Of a DNA stretch of 64,000 nt, positions 46,109 through 59,310 are shown piece after piece. A program made the translations under genes and the position numbers. The stretch's first letter is position 1, and each line of letters begins with the position of its first letter. The DNA lies in assembly GCA_033675545.1 (NCBI GenBank), contig JAWDGP010005712.1:106001-170000 (forward strand). Direction: 5' to 3'. The notes under the pieces were generated by a model. The model saw nothing but the letters and a program-made list of their open reading frames with translations. It searched no databases and was not told where the DNA came from. This DNA comes from Elysia crispata. Lineage: Eukaryota > Mollusca > Gastropoda > Plakobranchidae.

Positions 46109-46168
<60 letters not shown>
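46060..46168. repeat. (GA)n with (GATA)n core
   Basis: GA runs flank about six GATA units at about 46104-46128. Confidence 0.95.
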
Positions 46169-46171
<3 letters not shown>

Positions 46172-47108
46172 GGAGAGAAGTTGAAGAGTGTATATTAAAG
46201 GCGAAGTCAAAAGAACACTTGAAAAATAATTGAACCAAAGCCTGAGAAAAATACCTCCAGCACGTCATTCAGAAATGTCCGTCTTAATATTTCACTAAAG
46301 CTTCCGGAACAAAACAGGCGACATGGTAATAGGTCCTAAATTTTAAACGAACTTTTGAACTATAACCACCAATTTCAATATACTTTTAACAAAATCAGGA
46401 TAGCAAGCTACTTTTTGGCTAAGAAAAGGCCTTCAACTTCGCTGCTTAGTAGGAGATAGTCCTTCTATTGTTCTTTACACATACAACATCCATGCACTGC
46501 AGGGCTAGACAATGTTCAAGTGGGGTATTTGATCTTTTTTTATACAGTCTTTGCGGATCAGTTCCAATTGTCCGACTTTGTCGCAGCTGAACTTAAACTA
46601 AAGAATCGGTAAAGAACCATCATAGAGGGACCTGGACAACAGTACTATGAAGACTGTCAATAGCCCACCATAGAGAGAGGTAGACATCAGAGCTGTTCAT
46701 AGAATAATAGTCCATCAGAGAGTGGGCTGTTCTATAATGCAATGAATACAGTTAATAACCCATCAAGGTCCGGCTTGAATCCTGCAGATCTAATCCAGGC
46801 TGACCACCAAACATTGACTGAATTATATCCATGTGTTGCTTCACACAAGGAGGCTGACATGAGGAAGGGACTCTACTCTTTTCACCGACTTCTATGGATT
46901 TCTTCGTTTATCTCCCTTAACAAGAGATAATTTCTTTGGATTTGTAACATTGAGATCAATTTTTCTAGTCCCATGTGAAGCACGAGATGTAGAAACCCAG
47001 TAAAACCAGACCTCTTAGGCTTAGCTTCTCGGAAACCGGCAAGGAGACCAGTTGAAGCAGAATCTTGTGGATTTGTTGTGGAAGTCACCATCTGGCATTG
47101 CTAAAAAC

Positions 47109-47312
<204 letters not shown>

Positions 47313-48860
47313 ATTCTTTTTTTCTCATACTCATAGTAATGCCTAGCTATTGTGTCTCAAACTAATTGCTATGAATTGAGCTAAATGAATATGAATGTAA
47401 ATTAATCTTTTTATGGCATACACTTATTTTTGAGAAAGAAAGACCATAGAAATATTTTTGTACCTCTAGAAAAACTTTTGACTCACGAGAATAGATCAGC
47501 ATTATTTTATTTATATTTTTTAATAGAAAGTGTAACAGGAGCAAAGATGACGAGAATAAGAAATCTTAATCTTAATCCCTAACCGCATCAAATCTTTAAA
47601 AAGACCAAGTATTTTAATTTGCAAGTACATCTAGGAATGATGACCTCCTTGAAAACCCTAGACCGCACAAAACCATCTACGGCAATACTAATGGGCTCAA
47701 TTAGGTCAGAAATGGAATAAAGATAAAGTATTGTAACAAGACACTGGTGGGCGTGTTTATGAAAGTGCTCAGATGTTAGAGAGGGCTGCCTCATAAGGCA
47801 TGAAAGGATAAAAATCTATTCTCTAGCGTATGGACGTATGATAACCACTAACTAAAGATTCCTCACTATTTTGATTATTTGTTTGAAGCTAGAACTTTAT
47901 TTTGAATTTTAAGTGCAACAAGGACGACTATGACCGTTTTCCGTTTCAACTGAGAAAATGTAATAATTTTTCTTTTCTTCGATGTGCATAATCTTTACCC
48001 GACAGCCAATTCAACTGTTTGTTTCTCCAAACTGAGAGGAGTGACCGGTTCCAGGAGGTTTGTTCCCCACTGAAGCTCTCTCAGAGGTTAGTGGCTCCTC
48101 GCACAAACAGAAGAACTCTTGAACTCCAGCCACGCTATGCGATGCAACTAGTGTAACATAGGTTTTACAGACATTCATCTTGAAAAGAAGGAAAATTAAT
48201 TTCAAAGAGAAGGAAAATCAATTTCAAGTTTACCAAAAAAATGTATGGATTCTTTGCATTGAGGTAAAAAAAATCATTAAGTTTGAACAAAAAATGAAAA
48301 AATAAAGGTTTAAAGTGATGATAAAAAAAAAAACAAATACTCCTTACCAACCAGTTATTAAGAGTGGGGTTTGTGTTTGACTAACTAAAGTATTCTCAAC
48401 ATGTTATTGCTCCACTGAAACTCTTGTGGCTCTGACATCGACAGAGTGAATGAAGGACTAACAGAATCAACTCAAAGAAGGAATAGGAAAGAAAGATCTC
48501 ACTCGGATATAAAGTGCTTGGCATAAGACTAACCGCTTGAGTCCTCTCATTTCTTTATCTTTTTATCTCTTCACACAAAGACCGGTGAAGCCAACCCACA
48601 CCGGAAGTTGGTCCTCTAATGCGTTGATGTCAAGGACTTACTTCCGATGTTGGTCTGTCACAACATTTAGCTGACGCCTGCCCTAGACTTTGTGGCGGGA
48701 TTAAGTCGAGAAGTGCCGGTCTATATTTTTGAAATAGACTTATTCTAATTCTCTCCAGTACAAAAACACCAAGTTCGATCGAACGTTGCTATCTTACTTG
48801 CGACTCGGTTTATTTACCAGGTCTTGTATGGCGCACTCGTCTAGTCATATCCACGGGCCT

Positions 48861-48948
48861 GAGCTTGTGTTTCCCCAATAAGAGCCCCGTCAATAAGTCG
48901 AGATGAGCTTGTGTTTCTCCAATAAGAGCCCCGTCAATAAGTCGAGAT
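48861..48948. repeat. 44-bp direct duplication
   Basis: Two adjacent copies of a unit beginning GAGCTTGTGTTTC, with one C/T difference. Confidence 0.93.
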
Positions 48949-49447
48949 ATTCACTGGTTTTTATTTTAAAAAAATTGAAATCAAATTTTTTAATTAAGTG
49001 TACAATATGCATTGTACTTTGTAGTGATACTGTTCCCATGATGTATCAAACATTTTTAAGACATTACATCTAATGAATCTTTGAATCATTTAATAGATTA
49101 AGTGTTTATTTTATAACCCACACAAAAGACTCTATCTGTCACTTTCTTTAGGATCAATTCTATTCCGAGTAAAGTCATGTGAGAGAAGGCCGCCCGTTAG
49201 GGGATGTTCATCAGTATCTGTTGTAAAGTTAGTAACCGTAGGGAAAAAATCAGTCTTCCTAGTAAAGATGTAACTCCAACATCATTATAACCTGATACTC
49301 TTCTATAACCCTTCAAAGTGATTCATTAACCCACCACCCCTTTTTTTTAGGTTTGTCCAAATAATAATAATCACACATGAGTATTATTAATGTACTGGAC
49401 TGCGAAACCTGTGGAATAATTATATCAGTCTGATCTACTATTGATCA

Positions 49448-49449
<2 letters not shown>

Positions 49450-49516
<67 letters not shown>
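49450..49516. repeat. (TC)n microsatellite
   Basis: About 33 TC units followed by interrupted TC-rich sequence to about 49560. Confidence 0.97.
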
Positions 49517-49517
<1 letters not shown>

Positions 49518-50389
49518 ATCTCTCTCCCCTCCCTCTCTTTCTCTCTTACTTGTCTCTCCTGTTCTGCCAGTATCGTTCTATCTAACCTTTTTTCTTTTCT
49601 TTTCTTTATTTTATTATAACATTTTACCCCACGCTTAATTGATTAATGATTGTAATTGTAGTTCTTTTAATAATCTTCAACAAACCTTTTCTGGGAATCA
49701 ATCTTGTGTTTCTATCTACCGAAGCTAGTAACCTTTAGTCTATATAAATTTATCTCTTCATTTAATGGAGGGATATGCTCAAAAAGGAAGCTCTTTACAA
49801 CTAAAAAAATATCCATCGCAAGATAGGCGTGGCCTTAATAACTATGCTGAATGACTATTAGAGATAGTCAAATTTTAAAAAAAAAAGTCAACGTACAAAG
49901 CTCATAAGGCATACTCATTGTCATGGTAGAGAGGCGGATTCAGAAGCGAGAGACACGGAAAGAGCTGGAGGGAAGACCCTATTGTTGCATCAATCGTGAC
50001 ACATATTATTGCGCAAGTCTGGCGGATGTAGAAAAAAAAGGCGAATAAACTTTGACAACGCATTTTAAAAAAAAAAAAAGTAATTAGTCAGTAAAAAATC
50101 ATTTTGGGTTAAGATAAGCACAAGTTAAAAATATCAACTGGAGACAGTCTCTAACAAATTTAACATGAGTTAACAGGTCCCTAGATGCTAAAAATGGTCT
50201 TTTTCTAAAAAAAAAAAAAAATAAAGAGAAAAAAAAGATATAATTTAATTTTGCTATCAAAATTTATTTCAAGCAACTCGGCAAAAAGCTAAACGTTCAA
50301 TTATAAAATAAGAGAGAAGATTTTTTTCACTGATACAACACAAAACTTATTATCATTGTGCAGCTCTCGCTTTGTATCAAAACAGCTGG

Positions 50390-50760
50390 TGGAGTGTATG
50401 TGAGTCTGTTGGTGTGTATGTGAGTCTGTTGGTGTGTATGTGAGTCTGGTGGAGTGCATGTGAGTCTGTTGGTGTGTATGTGAGTCTGTTGGTGTGTATG
50501 TGAGTCTGTTGGTGTGTATGTGAGTCTGTTGGTGTGTATGTGAGTCTGGTGGAGTGCATGTGAGTCTGTTGGTGTGTATGTGAGTCTGGTGGAGTGCATG
50601 TGAGTCTGTTGGTGTGTATGTGAGTCTGTTGGTGTGTATGTGAGTCTGGTGGTGTGTATGTGAGTCTGTTGGTGTGTATGTGAGTCTGTTGGTGTGTATG
50701 TGAGTCTGTTGGTGTGTATGTGAGTCTGGTGGTGTGTATGTGAGTCTGGTGGTGTGTGTA
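50390..50760. repeat. 20-bp minisatellite, 18 full copies
   Basis: The unit TGAGTCTGTTGGTGTGTATG repeats from 50401 at exact 20-bp spacing. Two recurrent variants occur: TCTGGT for TCTGTT, and GGAGTGCATG for GGTGTGTATG. Confidence 0.97.
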
Positions 50761-51893
50761 TGTGGTGCTGTGTATATGTGGTGCCAAGTACTAGGGTGAA
50801 GGAGCTGTGACCTTACAGAGAACGAGACATGTACTTAACTGCTCAAGTTGAATGGATGTATAAGGTGATGGTGACCAGAGGTTGAGATCTGAATTAAAGC
50901 TGTTGTCCCATGACTTGTATTTTTCAATAGATAGTTCTTACACTGATCTTTTTTTGTTATCGTCACTCCTCTCAAACAAACAAAAATACAGTTGAATCGA
51001 ACACTTCCTCCTTATTTTTATCATGTCAGAGCACCCTAACATGTCCTGCTTACAATGGAAAGACTCTAAAGAAAGTCAAAACAAAAGTACAAGAAAATCA
51101 ACGCCCACTCCTACACGTTGAGCACATTTTATGCCAAGAGTGTGTTGAATCTATGAAACCTATAAACTTCTCTGTTTCTGCAGACAAACTATCAGGGTCA
51201 CTTTATCAGCTTAAGTAGAAGGAAGAGATGCGTGATGTAAGCTTCTAATCCTAATCTGAAAGGAACATTATGTACCTTATAATGTAACGTCAAATCATTT
51301 TCTGGGTCAATCTAAGTGAATGTCATCGCAAACTGTTCAGCATCATCAAGCAACTTACTTATAAAACATATAAGGAGAGAGCCAGGTATTTCCATATTTC
51401 CCATACAACAAGACCTGGAATAATGGTGCCCAGGTTTCGCCCCTCAAACCTGTGACAACCTTGTTAAGGAATCACAGAGCTTCGCTTTACACTCGCCTAC
51501 AGCCAGGAGATCGAGACTCATTACTTTTTTTTTTTTTTTATATCTGTAGCAAAACTAGAACTTAGACATGCGTTAGAAAACACACATCTAACTAATAATA
51601 ATGCTGAAACTTTCAAACCGATTTTTATCTTTCTCATACACTCCCCTTGCTAATCCCTCTCAAAGGCTCGATGAAATTTGCCATCTTCCTAACATCTCAT
51701 AAAATATCCACTGCGCTTGCGTAAGGCTCGAAGAGCCAAGACAAAGACCCTTCACGACAGCTAGTAATTCACTGAAGTTATGGTTTTCACTTTCTACGAC
51801 TTACGACAGTTTCACATGACTAACATCCAGGACGATGGTACGTCGCTCACAGCTGCTGGTAACCTCAAGAGCAACACTTGATGTACTCAACAG

Positions 51894-51901
51894 CAAGAGA
51901 G

Positions 51902-51981
<80 letters not shown>

Positions 51982-52014
51982 CAGAGAGACAGAGAGAGAG
52001 ACAGAGAAAGAGAC

Positions 52015-52045
<31 letters not shown>

Positions 52046-52060
52046 GACACAGAAAGAGAG
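51894..52060. repeat. (GA)n-(GAGACA)n microsatellite
   Basis: A pure GA run then mixed GA/GACA units. Confidence 0.96.
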
Positions 52061-53517
52061 ATTACAACAAAACTCTTACTAGAAAAGAACAAGGTGCATC
52101 AAGTCGGCCCCATGGGACGAGACACTTTCGAAAAACTGTTATTCTATTCTGTCCTATCTAAAAGTGTGGAACAAGTGTGTGCTAAATATACTGAAAGAAA
52201 ACACGCGCTCTTTGTATATATCTGTGCAAGACTATTAAAATGTGTTGAGTACTTACTTAGACGCGTATGACGTGATTTTTTTTCTTAATTAAGAAGTATC
52301 TTATACCGGTAAAAGTTTTATAATCTCAGAACTAACACTTCAGAGTAAAATATAGCTTAATTTGTATTCATTCGAACGGATGTGCTATCAGTGAAGGATA
52401 GTCTGACCCACAGACAGCATACTTCCTTCTACAAACAGGAGCTTCTTCATAACACTGGTCACTATTTTACTGGTATTTTTTTATCTTCTATTTACTTAAA
52501 CGTTTCTTTACGGTTTACCTAAATGTGTTAAATAAGTCATTCTTAAAAAGTGTTTATATAGGATATTTTGCTTCATTCGTTTACTTTGCACGTTGAACCG
52601 AAATATTGTAATCGTTAGAACGAGAACGACATGGGGGTAGGGTGACCACCTGACAGAATCTCCACAGCATGATAAGTCTTAACAGGTTGATGATAATCAT
52701 GATAAAACTATCAATAGAATGAGGGGGACTTACGACTTTATTAGCTTGTCAGATTCTATGACAAGCTAAAACAAACCTTAAAAAAAAAGATTGATCCCTT
52801 TCTGCGTCCCATAATTCATTTTAGAAATACCTAAAAAATTCCACACAAAATAACTCTTATATCGAAAGAGATTGTGAATATTTTTACCCAGCCGCTTTGT
52901 TACGAGAAGTGTCTCACTAGTTAGATATTAGCAAAATTATATCGAACTGAAGTAACTATGAGTTTTATAAAATAAGAAGTTAAAGGAAGCCTATTGCCTG
53001 AACCCAACACACTCTTGACACCGCTTTAGAAATATTTGATGCGAACAATTTATTATCCTAGTTATGTTTTATTACATGAAGACATACGCTACACACGATA
53101 AAATTTGTGTTATATCTTCATAAATCTGAGGTAAGGCTGAATGATGATACAATTATGGAAGTAAGTATTCTGAAGTGATCAGCAACCATGGGAGTAAAGT
53201 GATCGTTTTAGCTTTTTTTGTTTGTGTTCAGTCATTTTATGGTTCAACGGCAAATTGTCAAATACAATCATTAAATGCTAGGCAAAGTCTCCTCAGAAAA
53301 ATCATCAACTTTTTCTTTCTGAGTGAAGCAATATGCATATGAGAAAACATTTTCTGTTTCCCAACAGCTGTAAAGACTAAGGCTACCAGGCAGCGCAATC
53401 AGTAGATCTGGGAAACTTCCTACGGGCTCGATCTCAGGCTTTGTGTCAAAGATTTGAGAGATAATGTTTGTAGACTGTTGATCGCAGGAATATACTCTGA
53501 GTTGTCAGTTTAGAGAC

Positions 53518-54424
53518 ATGGCGTGCTTTACGGTTTTCTACTGGCTGTTTGTGCTGGGTCTCCAAGCCACACTAGAGACTCCAAGCGCTGTGTCCGCGGA
53601 TTTTCTCAAGATCCCAGCAGTGATCCCAGAGGAGAGGTCCATGTTCAATCTTTCCACCTCCGATACATCCATACAACCATCAGCATCTGAGAGGCCGACC
53701 TACTTGTCAGTCTCATCAACACCCCTGCTGTCATCACCCTACCCGTCATTACCATCACAGTCTGCAGGCACACCCTCAAAAACTTCACCAACGTTATCAA
53801 CACCAGGACAGACTGTTATGACAACAAAGTTAACGCCATCTTCACTAACTGCAGCAGAATCATTGACATCTTCAACCTTATTGACTTCACCTTCGCCGCC
53901 GACATCGTCAAAACCGCAACCTAAAACGGTACCACTTCCCACAATAGATCCTAGCTCTGCGGACAACCAAACTACGGATGATGTTGTCGACACATTCCCA
54001 ACAGACCCACCATCCTCCACAACCTCTCTCTCAAGACGTTTAACAACTCCAACACTACCAACAGATTCCACACTCAAAACTACCACAACAACCCGCATTC
54101 CATCTACAACCAAAACCTCTACACGTGGAATTCCCCCCACACAGAGTACAACCACACGTCTCACTCCACCTCCTTTTACAACAAACTCTACTAACAAGAT
54201 GCCAACTACAACTTTCAAACCAGCAACACCACCAATTCCACCAATATTGCCAACCCCGAAGAAACCACCTACTCCACCAACTATTTGGACGACCACCACC
54301 ACAGCCCCTCTTCCTCCTCATGAAAGATTTTGCAACTTCACTTTTAGCGAGGAGTATGAGACTCGTTGTATGGAGTGTGAAAAGATGGGGACGGGTGATG
54401 TCTGCAAGCCAGGAGAACACAGAG
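53518..54424 (+). CDS. Mucin-like gene exon 1 (signal peptide and T/S/P stalk)
   Basis: 302 codons plus one base. The start context GACATGG is good. Reading on past 54424 would run through the donor GTAAGT and stop at 54487-54489, so splicing is more likely. Confidence 0.78.
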
Positions 54425-54606
54425 GTAAGTCAACCAGTGAAAGAGAGAACTTTCAACACATTCACACAACTAGTATCATTATTTTATAGTAAAAGGAACC
54501 CTAACCTCTACCAAATTTTACCTCATTATCATCATCATGGTCCTGCTTATCATAATCATCCTCTTTCTCATTATTATCACCGTGACCGTTCATATTCCCT
54601 GTGACG
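53518..54606 (+). CDS. Mucin-like Thr/Ser/Pro-rich single-pass membrane protein, 5' part, two exons
   Basis: Exon 1 (53518-54424) starts with a signal peptide (MACFTVFYWLFVLGLQ). It runs into about 240 residues dominated by Thr, Ser and Pro, a likely O-glycosylated stalk, and ends with a short Cys-bearing segment (Cys 272, 284, 287, 296; sequon NFT at 273). Donor AGAG|GTAAGT closes it in phase 1. A 65-nt intron leads to exon 2 (54490-54606), which in matching phase encodes KGTLTSTKFY and then about 23 Ile/Leu/Val-rich residues, a transmembrane helix, and HIPCD before donor GTAAGAGC. The cytoplasmic part lies further right and was not found. No specific family is recognised; cell-surface mucins and adhesion proteins have this plan. 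Confidence 0.72.
54490..54606 (+). CDS. Mucin-like gene exon 2 (transmembrane helix)
   Basis: 117 nt, phase 1 to 1, with acceptor ATTTTATAG and donor GTAAGAGC. The hydrophobic run sits in ATC-rich, low-complexity DNA, so chance hydrophobicity is possible. The phase and splice-site agreement argues for a real exon. Confidence 0.6.
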
Positions 54607-55240
54607 GTAAGAGCGAAATTTTCATATGCAATATTGATCAATAAGCCAAGATAGGAACCAAAATCCCTCTTAAAACACAAGCTGGCGAGTTTTGCACGTA
54701 GTAAATAAATTTGCTACTTCATTTAACTTGATATTAAAAAAAAAACTATAAGAGCAAGAGTATCTTTTGTGTTGTTGTATTGTATATTATATGATATAAG
54801 CAATAAATTTAAGTTATATAAAAGCTTTAAATATTTTCACCCTCTATTTTCACGTCCAGGCTGTAGAAGTAGAAACATCTAATTATTTCTTTAGGGACTT
54901 GGTCAACGCAGCACATTTGTGTGCAAAGAAACAAAAAAATCCAACAAAACGAACAAACATCCCCCTCCCCCCAAAAAAAAAAAAAACAAAAAAAACAAAC
55001 AAACAAAACAACCAACCAAAAAAAAAAAAAAAAAAAAAAACAACAACCCCACAATATCATTCATCGAAGCAAATAGACAAATCCGCCGGTAGACGAAATC
55101 TATTTACCAATCTGCAAACGGTAATACAAGGCAACCATTCAGCTCACAAATTAAATAACTCAAGCCATAATCACATAGACAAAAAACTTCAATCCACTTA
55201 AGTCCGATATTAGGTAGTAATTGGTTATTTCTTCACGACT
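54607..55240. other. Presumed intron, A-rich low complexity
   Basis: Contains A/C-rich runs at about 54960-55045; no exon recognised. Confidence 0.45.
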
Positions 55241-55242
55241 CT

Positions 55243-58200
55243 GATGAAACCAGTCAAACTATCAACAAGTCCATTAAACCAGTCAATCCATCAGCAGATC
55301 CATTAAATCAGTCAATCCATCAGCATATCCATTATACCATCCCATCCATCAACAGATCCATTAAACCAATCAATCCATCGACAGATCAATTCAACCAGTC
55401 AATCTATCAATAAATCCATAAAACCAGGCAATCTATAAACAAATCCATTAAACCTATCAATCCATCAACACATCCATTAAACGATTCAATCTATCAACGG
55501 ATCCATTCAACCGGCCAATCCATTAACAGATCCATTATACCAATCAATCTATCAAGGGATCCATTAAATCAGTCAATCTATCAACGGAGCCATTAAACCT
55601 GTCAATGTAACAACGGATACATTATATCAATCAATCTATCAAGGGATCCATTAAACCTGTCAATGTAACAACAGATCCATTAAACTAGTTAGTTTATTAA
55701 CAAATCCAATAGACCAGCCTATCTATCAACATATCCATTAAACTAGTTAATCTATCAACAGATCCATTAAACCAATCAATCAATCAATAGATCCATTTAA
55801 CCAGTCAATCTGTCAACAGATCCATTAAACCAAACAATCTGTCAACGGGTCTATAAACCAAACAATCTATCAACAGATCCATTGTACTAATCAATCTATC
55901 ATCAGATCCATTAATCTAGTCAATCTATCAACAGATCCATTAAACCAGTCAATCTATTAACAGAACCATTAAACCAGTCAATTTATCAACGGATCAATTA
56001 AACGAGCCAATCTATCAACAGATCCGTTAAGTCAATCAATCTATCAACGGATCCATTAAACTAAACAATCTATAAACGGATCCATTAAACTAGTCAATCT
56101 ATCAACAGATCCATTAAACTAGTCAATCTATCAACATATCCTTTAAACCAGTCGATCTATCAACAGATCCATTTAACCAGTCAATCTATTAATCGATCCA
56201 TTTAACCAGTCAATCTGTCAAAAGATCCATTAAACCAATCAATCTATCAACATATCCATTGAACTAATCAATCTATCAATAGATCCATTAAACTAGTCAA
56301 TCTATCAACAGATCCATTAAACCAGTCAATCAATCAATAGATCCATTTAACCAGTCAATCTGTCAACAGATCCATTAAACCAATCAATCTGTCAACGGAT
56401 CTTTAAACTAAACAATCTATCAACAGATCCATTGTACTAATCAATCTATCATCAGATCCATTAATCTAGTCAATCTATCAACAGATCCATTAAACCAGTC
56501 AATCTATTAACAGATCCATTAAACCAGTCAATTTATCAACGGATCAATTAAACGAGCCAATCTATCAACAGATCCGTTAAGTCAATCAATCTATCAAGGG
56601 ATCCATTAAACTAAACAATCTATAAACGGATCCATTACACTAGTCAATCTGTCAACAGATCCATTAAACTAGTCAATCTATCAACATATCCATTAAACTA
56701 GTCAATCTATCAATAGATCCATTTAACCAGTCAATCTGTCAACAGATCCATTAAACCAGTCAATCTATCAACAGATCCATTAAACTAGTCAATCTATCAA
56801 CAGATTCATTAAACTAGTCAATCTATCAACAGATCCTTTAAACCAATCGATCTATCAACAGATCCATTTAACCAGTCAATCTATTAATCGATCCATTAAA
56901 CCAGCCAATCTGTCAAAAAATCCATTAAACCAATCAATCTATCAACATATCCATTAAACTAGTCATTCTTTCAACATATCCATTGAACTAATCAATCTAT
57001 CAATAGATCCATTAAACTAGTCAATCTATCAACAGATCCATTAAACCAGTCAATCTATCAAAAAATCCATTAAACTAGTGACATCTATCAACATATCCAT
57101 TAAACTATTCAATCTATCAATAAATACACTAAACTAGTCATTCTATCAACAGATACATTAAACCAGTCAATCTATCAATAGATCCATTTAACCAGTCAAT
57201 CTATCAACGGATCCATTAAACGAAACAATCAATCAGCGGATCCGTTAAGCCAATCAATCTATCGACGGATCCATTAAACCAAACAATCTATCAACGGATC
57301 AGTTAAGCCAATCAATCTATCGACGGATCCATTAAACCAAACAATCTATCAACGGATCCGTTAAGCCAATCAATCTATCGACGGATCCATTAAACCAAAA
57401 ATCTATCAACGGATCCGTTAAACCAAACAATCTATCAACGGATCCGTTGAGCCAATCAATCTATCAACGATCCGTTGAACCAAAAAAATTATCAACCGTT
57501 CCATTAAAACAGTCAGTCTATCAACAAATCCATTAAATCAGTCAATCTATGAACGGATCCATTAAACCAGTCAATGTAACAACAGATTCATTAAAAAAAT
57601 CAATCCATCAACAGATCCATTAAACCAACCAATCTAACAATGGATCCATAAAACCAATCCATCTATCAACAAATTCATTAAACCAGTCAATCTAACAATG
57701 GATTCATTAAACCAATCAATTTATCAACAGATTCATGAAACCAAATAATCGATCAAAAGATCCATTAAACAAATCAATCCAACAAAAGAATCATTCAACC
57801 AATCAAACATCAACGGATACATTAAACCAATCAACCCATCAAGAGATCCATTAAACCAATCAATATATAAACAGATCCATTAAACGACTGAATCTATCAA
57901 CGGATCTATTAAACCAGCCAATCTATCAACAGATCCATTGAACCAAACAATATATCAACAGATCCATTATATCAATCAATAAATCAACAGATCTATTTAA
58001 CCAATCCATCTGTCAACAGATCCATGAAAACCAATCAATCTGTCAACTGACCCATTAAACCGGCAAATCTATTAACAGATCCATTAAACCAAACAATCAA
58101 TCAACGGATCCATTAAACCAGTCAATCTATCAATGGATCCATTGAATGAACCAGCCAATCTATCAACAGATCCATTGAACCAAACAATATATCAACAGAT

Positions 58201-59310
58201 CCATTATACCAATCAATAGATCAACAGATCCATTTAACCAATCCATCTGTCAACAGATCCATTAAAACCAATCAATCTATCAACCGACCCATTAAACCGG
58301 CAAATCTATTAACAGATCCATTAAACCAAACAATCTATCAACGGATCCATTAAACCAGTCAATCTATCAAGGGATCCACTAAACCAAACAATCTATCAAC
58401 AGATCCATTGAACAAAACAATCTATCAACCGATCCATTAAACCGATCTATCTCTCAACGGATCCATAAAATTAATCAATTAATCAACAGATCCATTAAAC
58501 CACTCAATAGATCAACAGATCCATCAAACCAGACAACCTATCAACGTATCCATTAAACCAATCGATCTATCAACAGATCCATGAAACCGATCAATCTATC
58601 AATGGATCTATTAAATCAGTCAATCTTTCAACAGATTCATTGAACCGATCAATCTATCAAGAGATCCATATAACCAGTCAATCTATTGAGAGATCCACTA
58701 AACCAATAAATCTATCAACAGATCCATAAAAACCAATCAATCTATAAACGGATCCATTAAATCACTCAGTCTATCAATAGATCCATTAAACAAAAAATTT
58801 ATCAAAGGATCTATTAAACCAGTCAATCTATGAACAGATCTATTAAACCAGCCAATCTGTCAACAGATCCATTAAATTAGTCAATTCATCAACAGATCCA
58901 TTAAACCAATCAATCCATCAACAGATCCATTAACTAGCCAATCTATTAACATATCTATTTAATCAGTCAATCTATCAACAGTTCCATTAAACCAGTCAAT
59001 GTAACAACAGATCCAGTAAAAAATTCAATCCATCAACCAATCCATTAAACGAAACAATATGTCAACGGATCCATTAAACCAAACAATCCATCAACGGATC
59101 CATTAAACCAAATAATCTATCAACGGGTCATTTAAACCAAACAATCTATCAGCAGATACATTTAACCAGTCAATCTATCAACGATCAATCTATCAACGGA
59201 TCCATTAAACCAATCAATCTATCAACAGATCCATTAAATCAAACAATTTATCAACAGAGTCATTAAACTGATCAATCTATCAACAGATTCATTACACCTC
59301 TCAATCCATC
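55243..59310. repeat. 29-bp satellite-like array, core
   Basis: About 140 imperfect copies of a 29-bp unit, consensus close to GATCCATTAAACCAGTCAAT followed by CTATCAACA. Variants recur at fixed positions (GGATCC, CTATTAAC, CAATCAATC). Longer blocks repeat: sequence from about 55781 recurs at about 56331 (550 bp, near 19 units). Sequence from about 56110 recurs near 56810, and that from 57914 recurs at 58150 (236 bp). Confidence 0.95.

Noticed and set aside
53385..53440. Possible tRNA-derived SINE (A box and B box-like words) before the mucin gene
   Set aside because: The B-box match has three mismatches and there is no tail or target duplication; too weak to list.
53739..54420. Long minus-strand frames of 187 and 121 residues
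   Set aside because: Shadows of the Thr/Ser/Pro-rich plus-strand exon.
55243..59310. CRISPR-like regular repeats of 29 bp
   Set aside because: Units are head-to-tail without unique spacers, diverge gradually, and the DNA is animal; this is a minisatellite or satellite.
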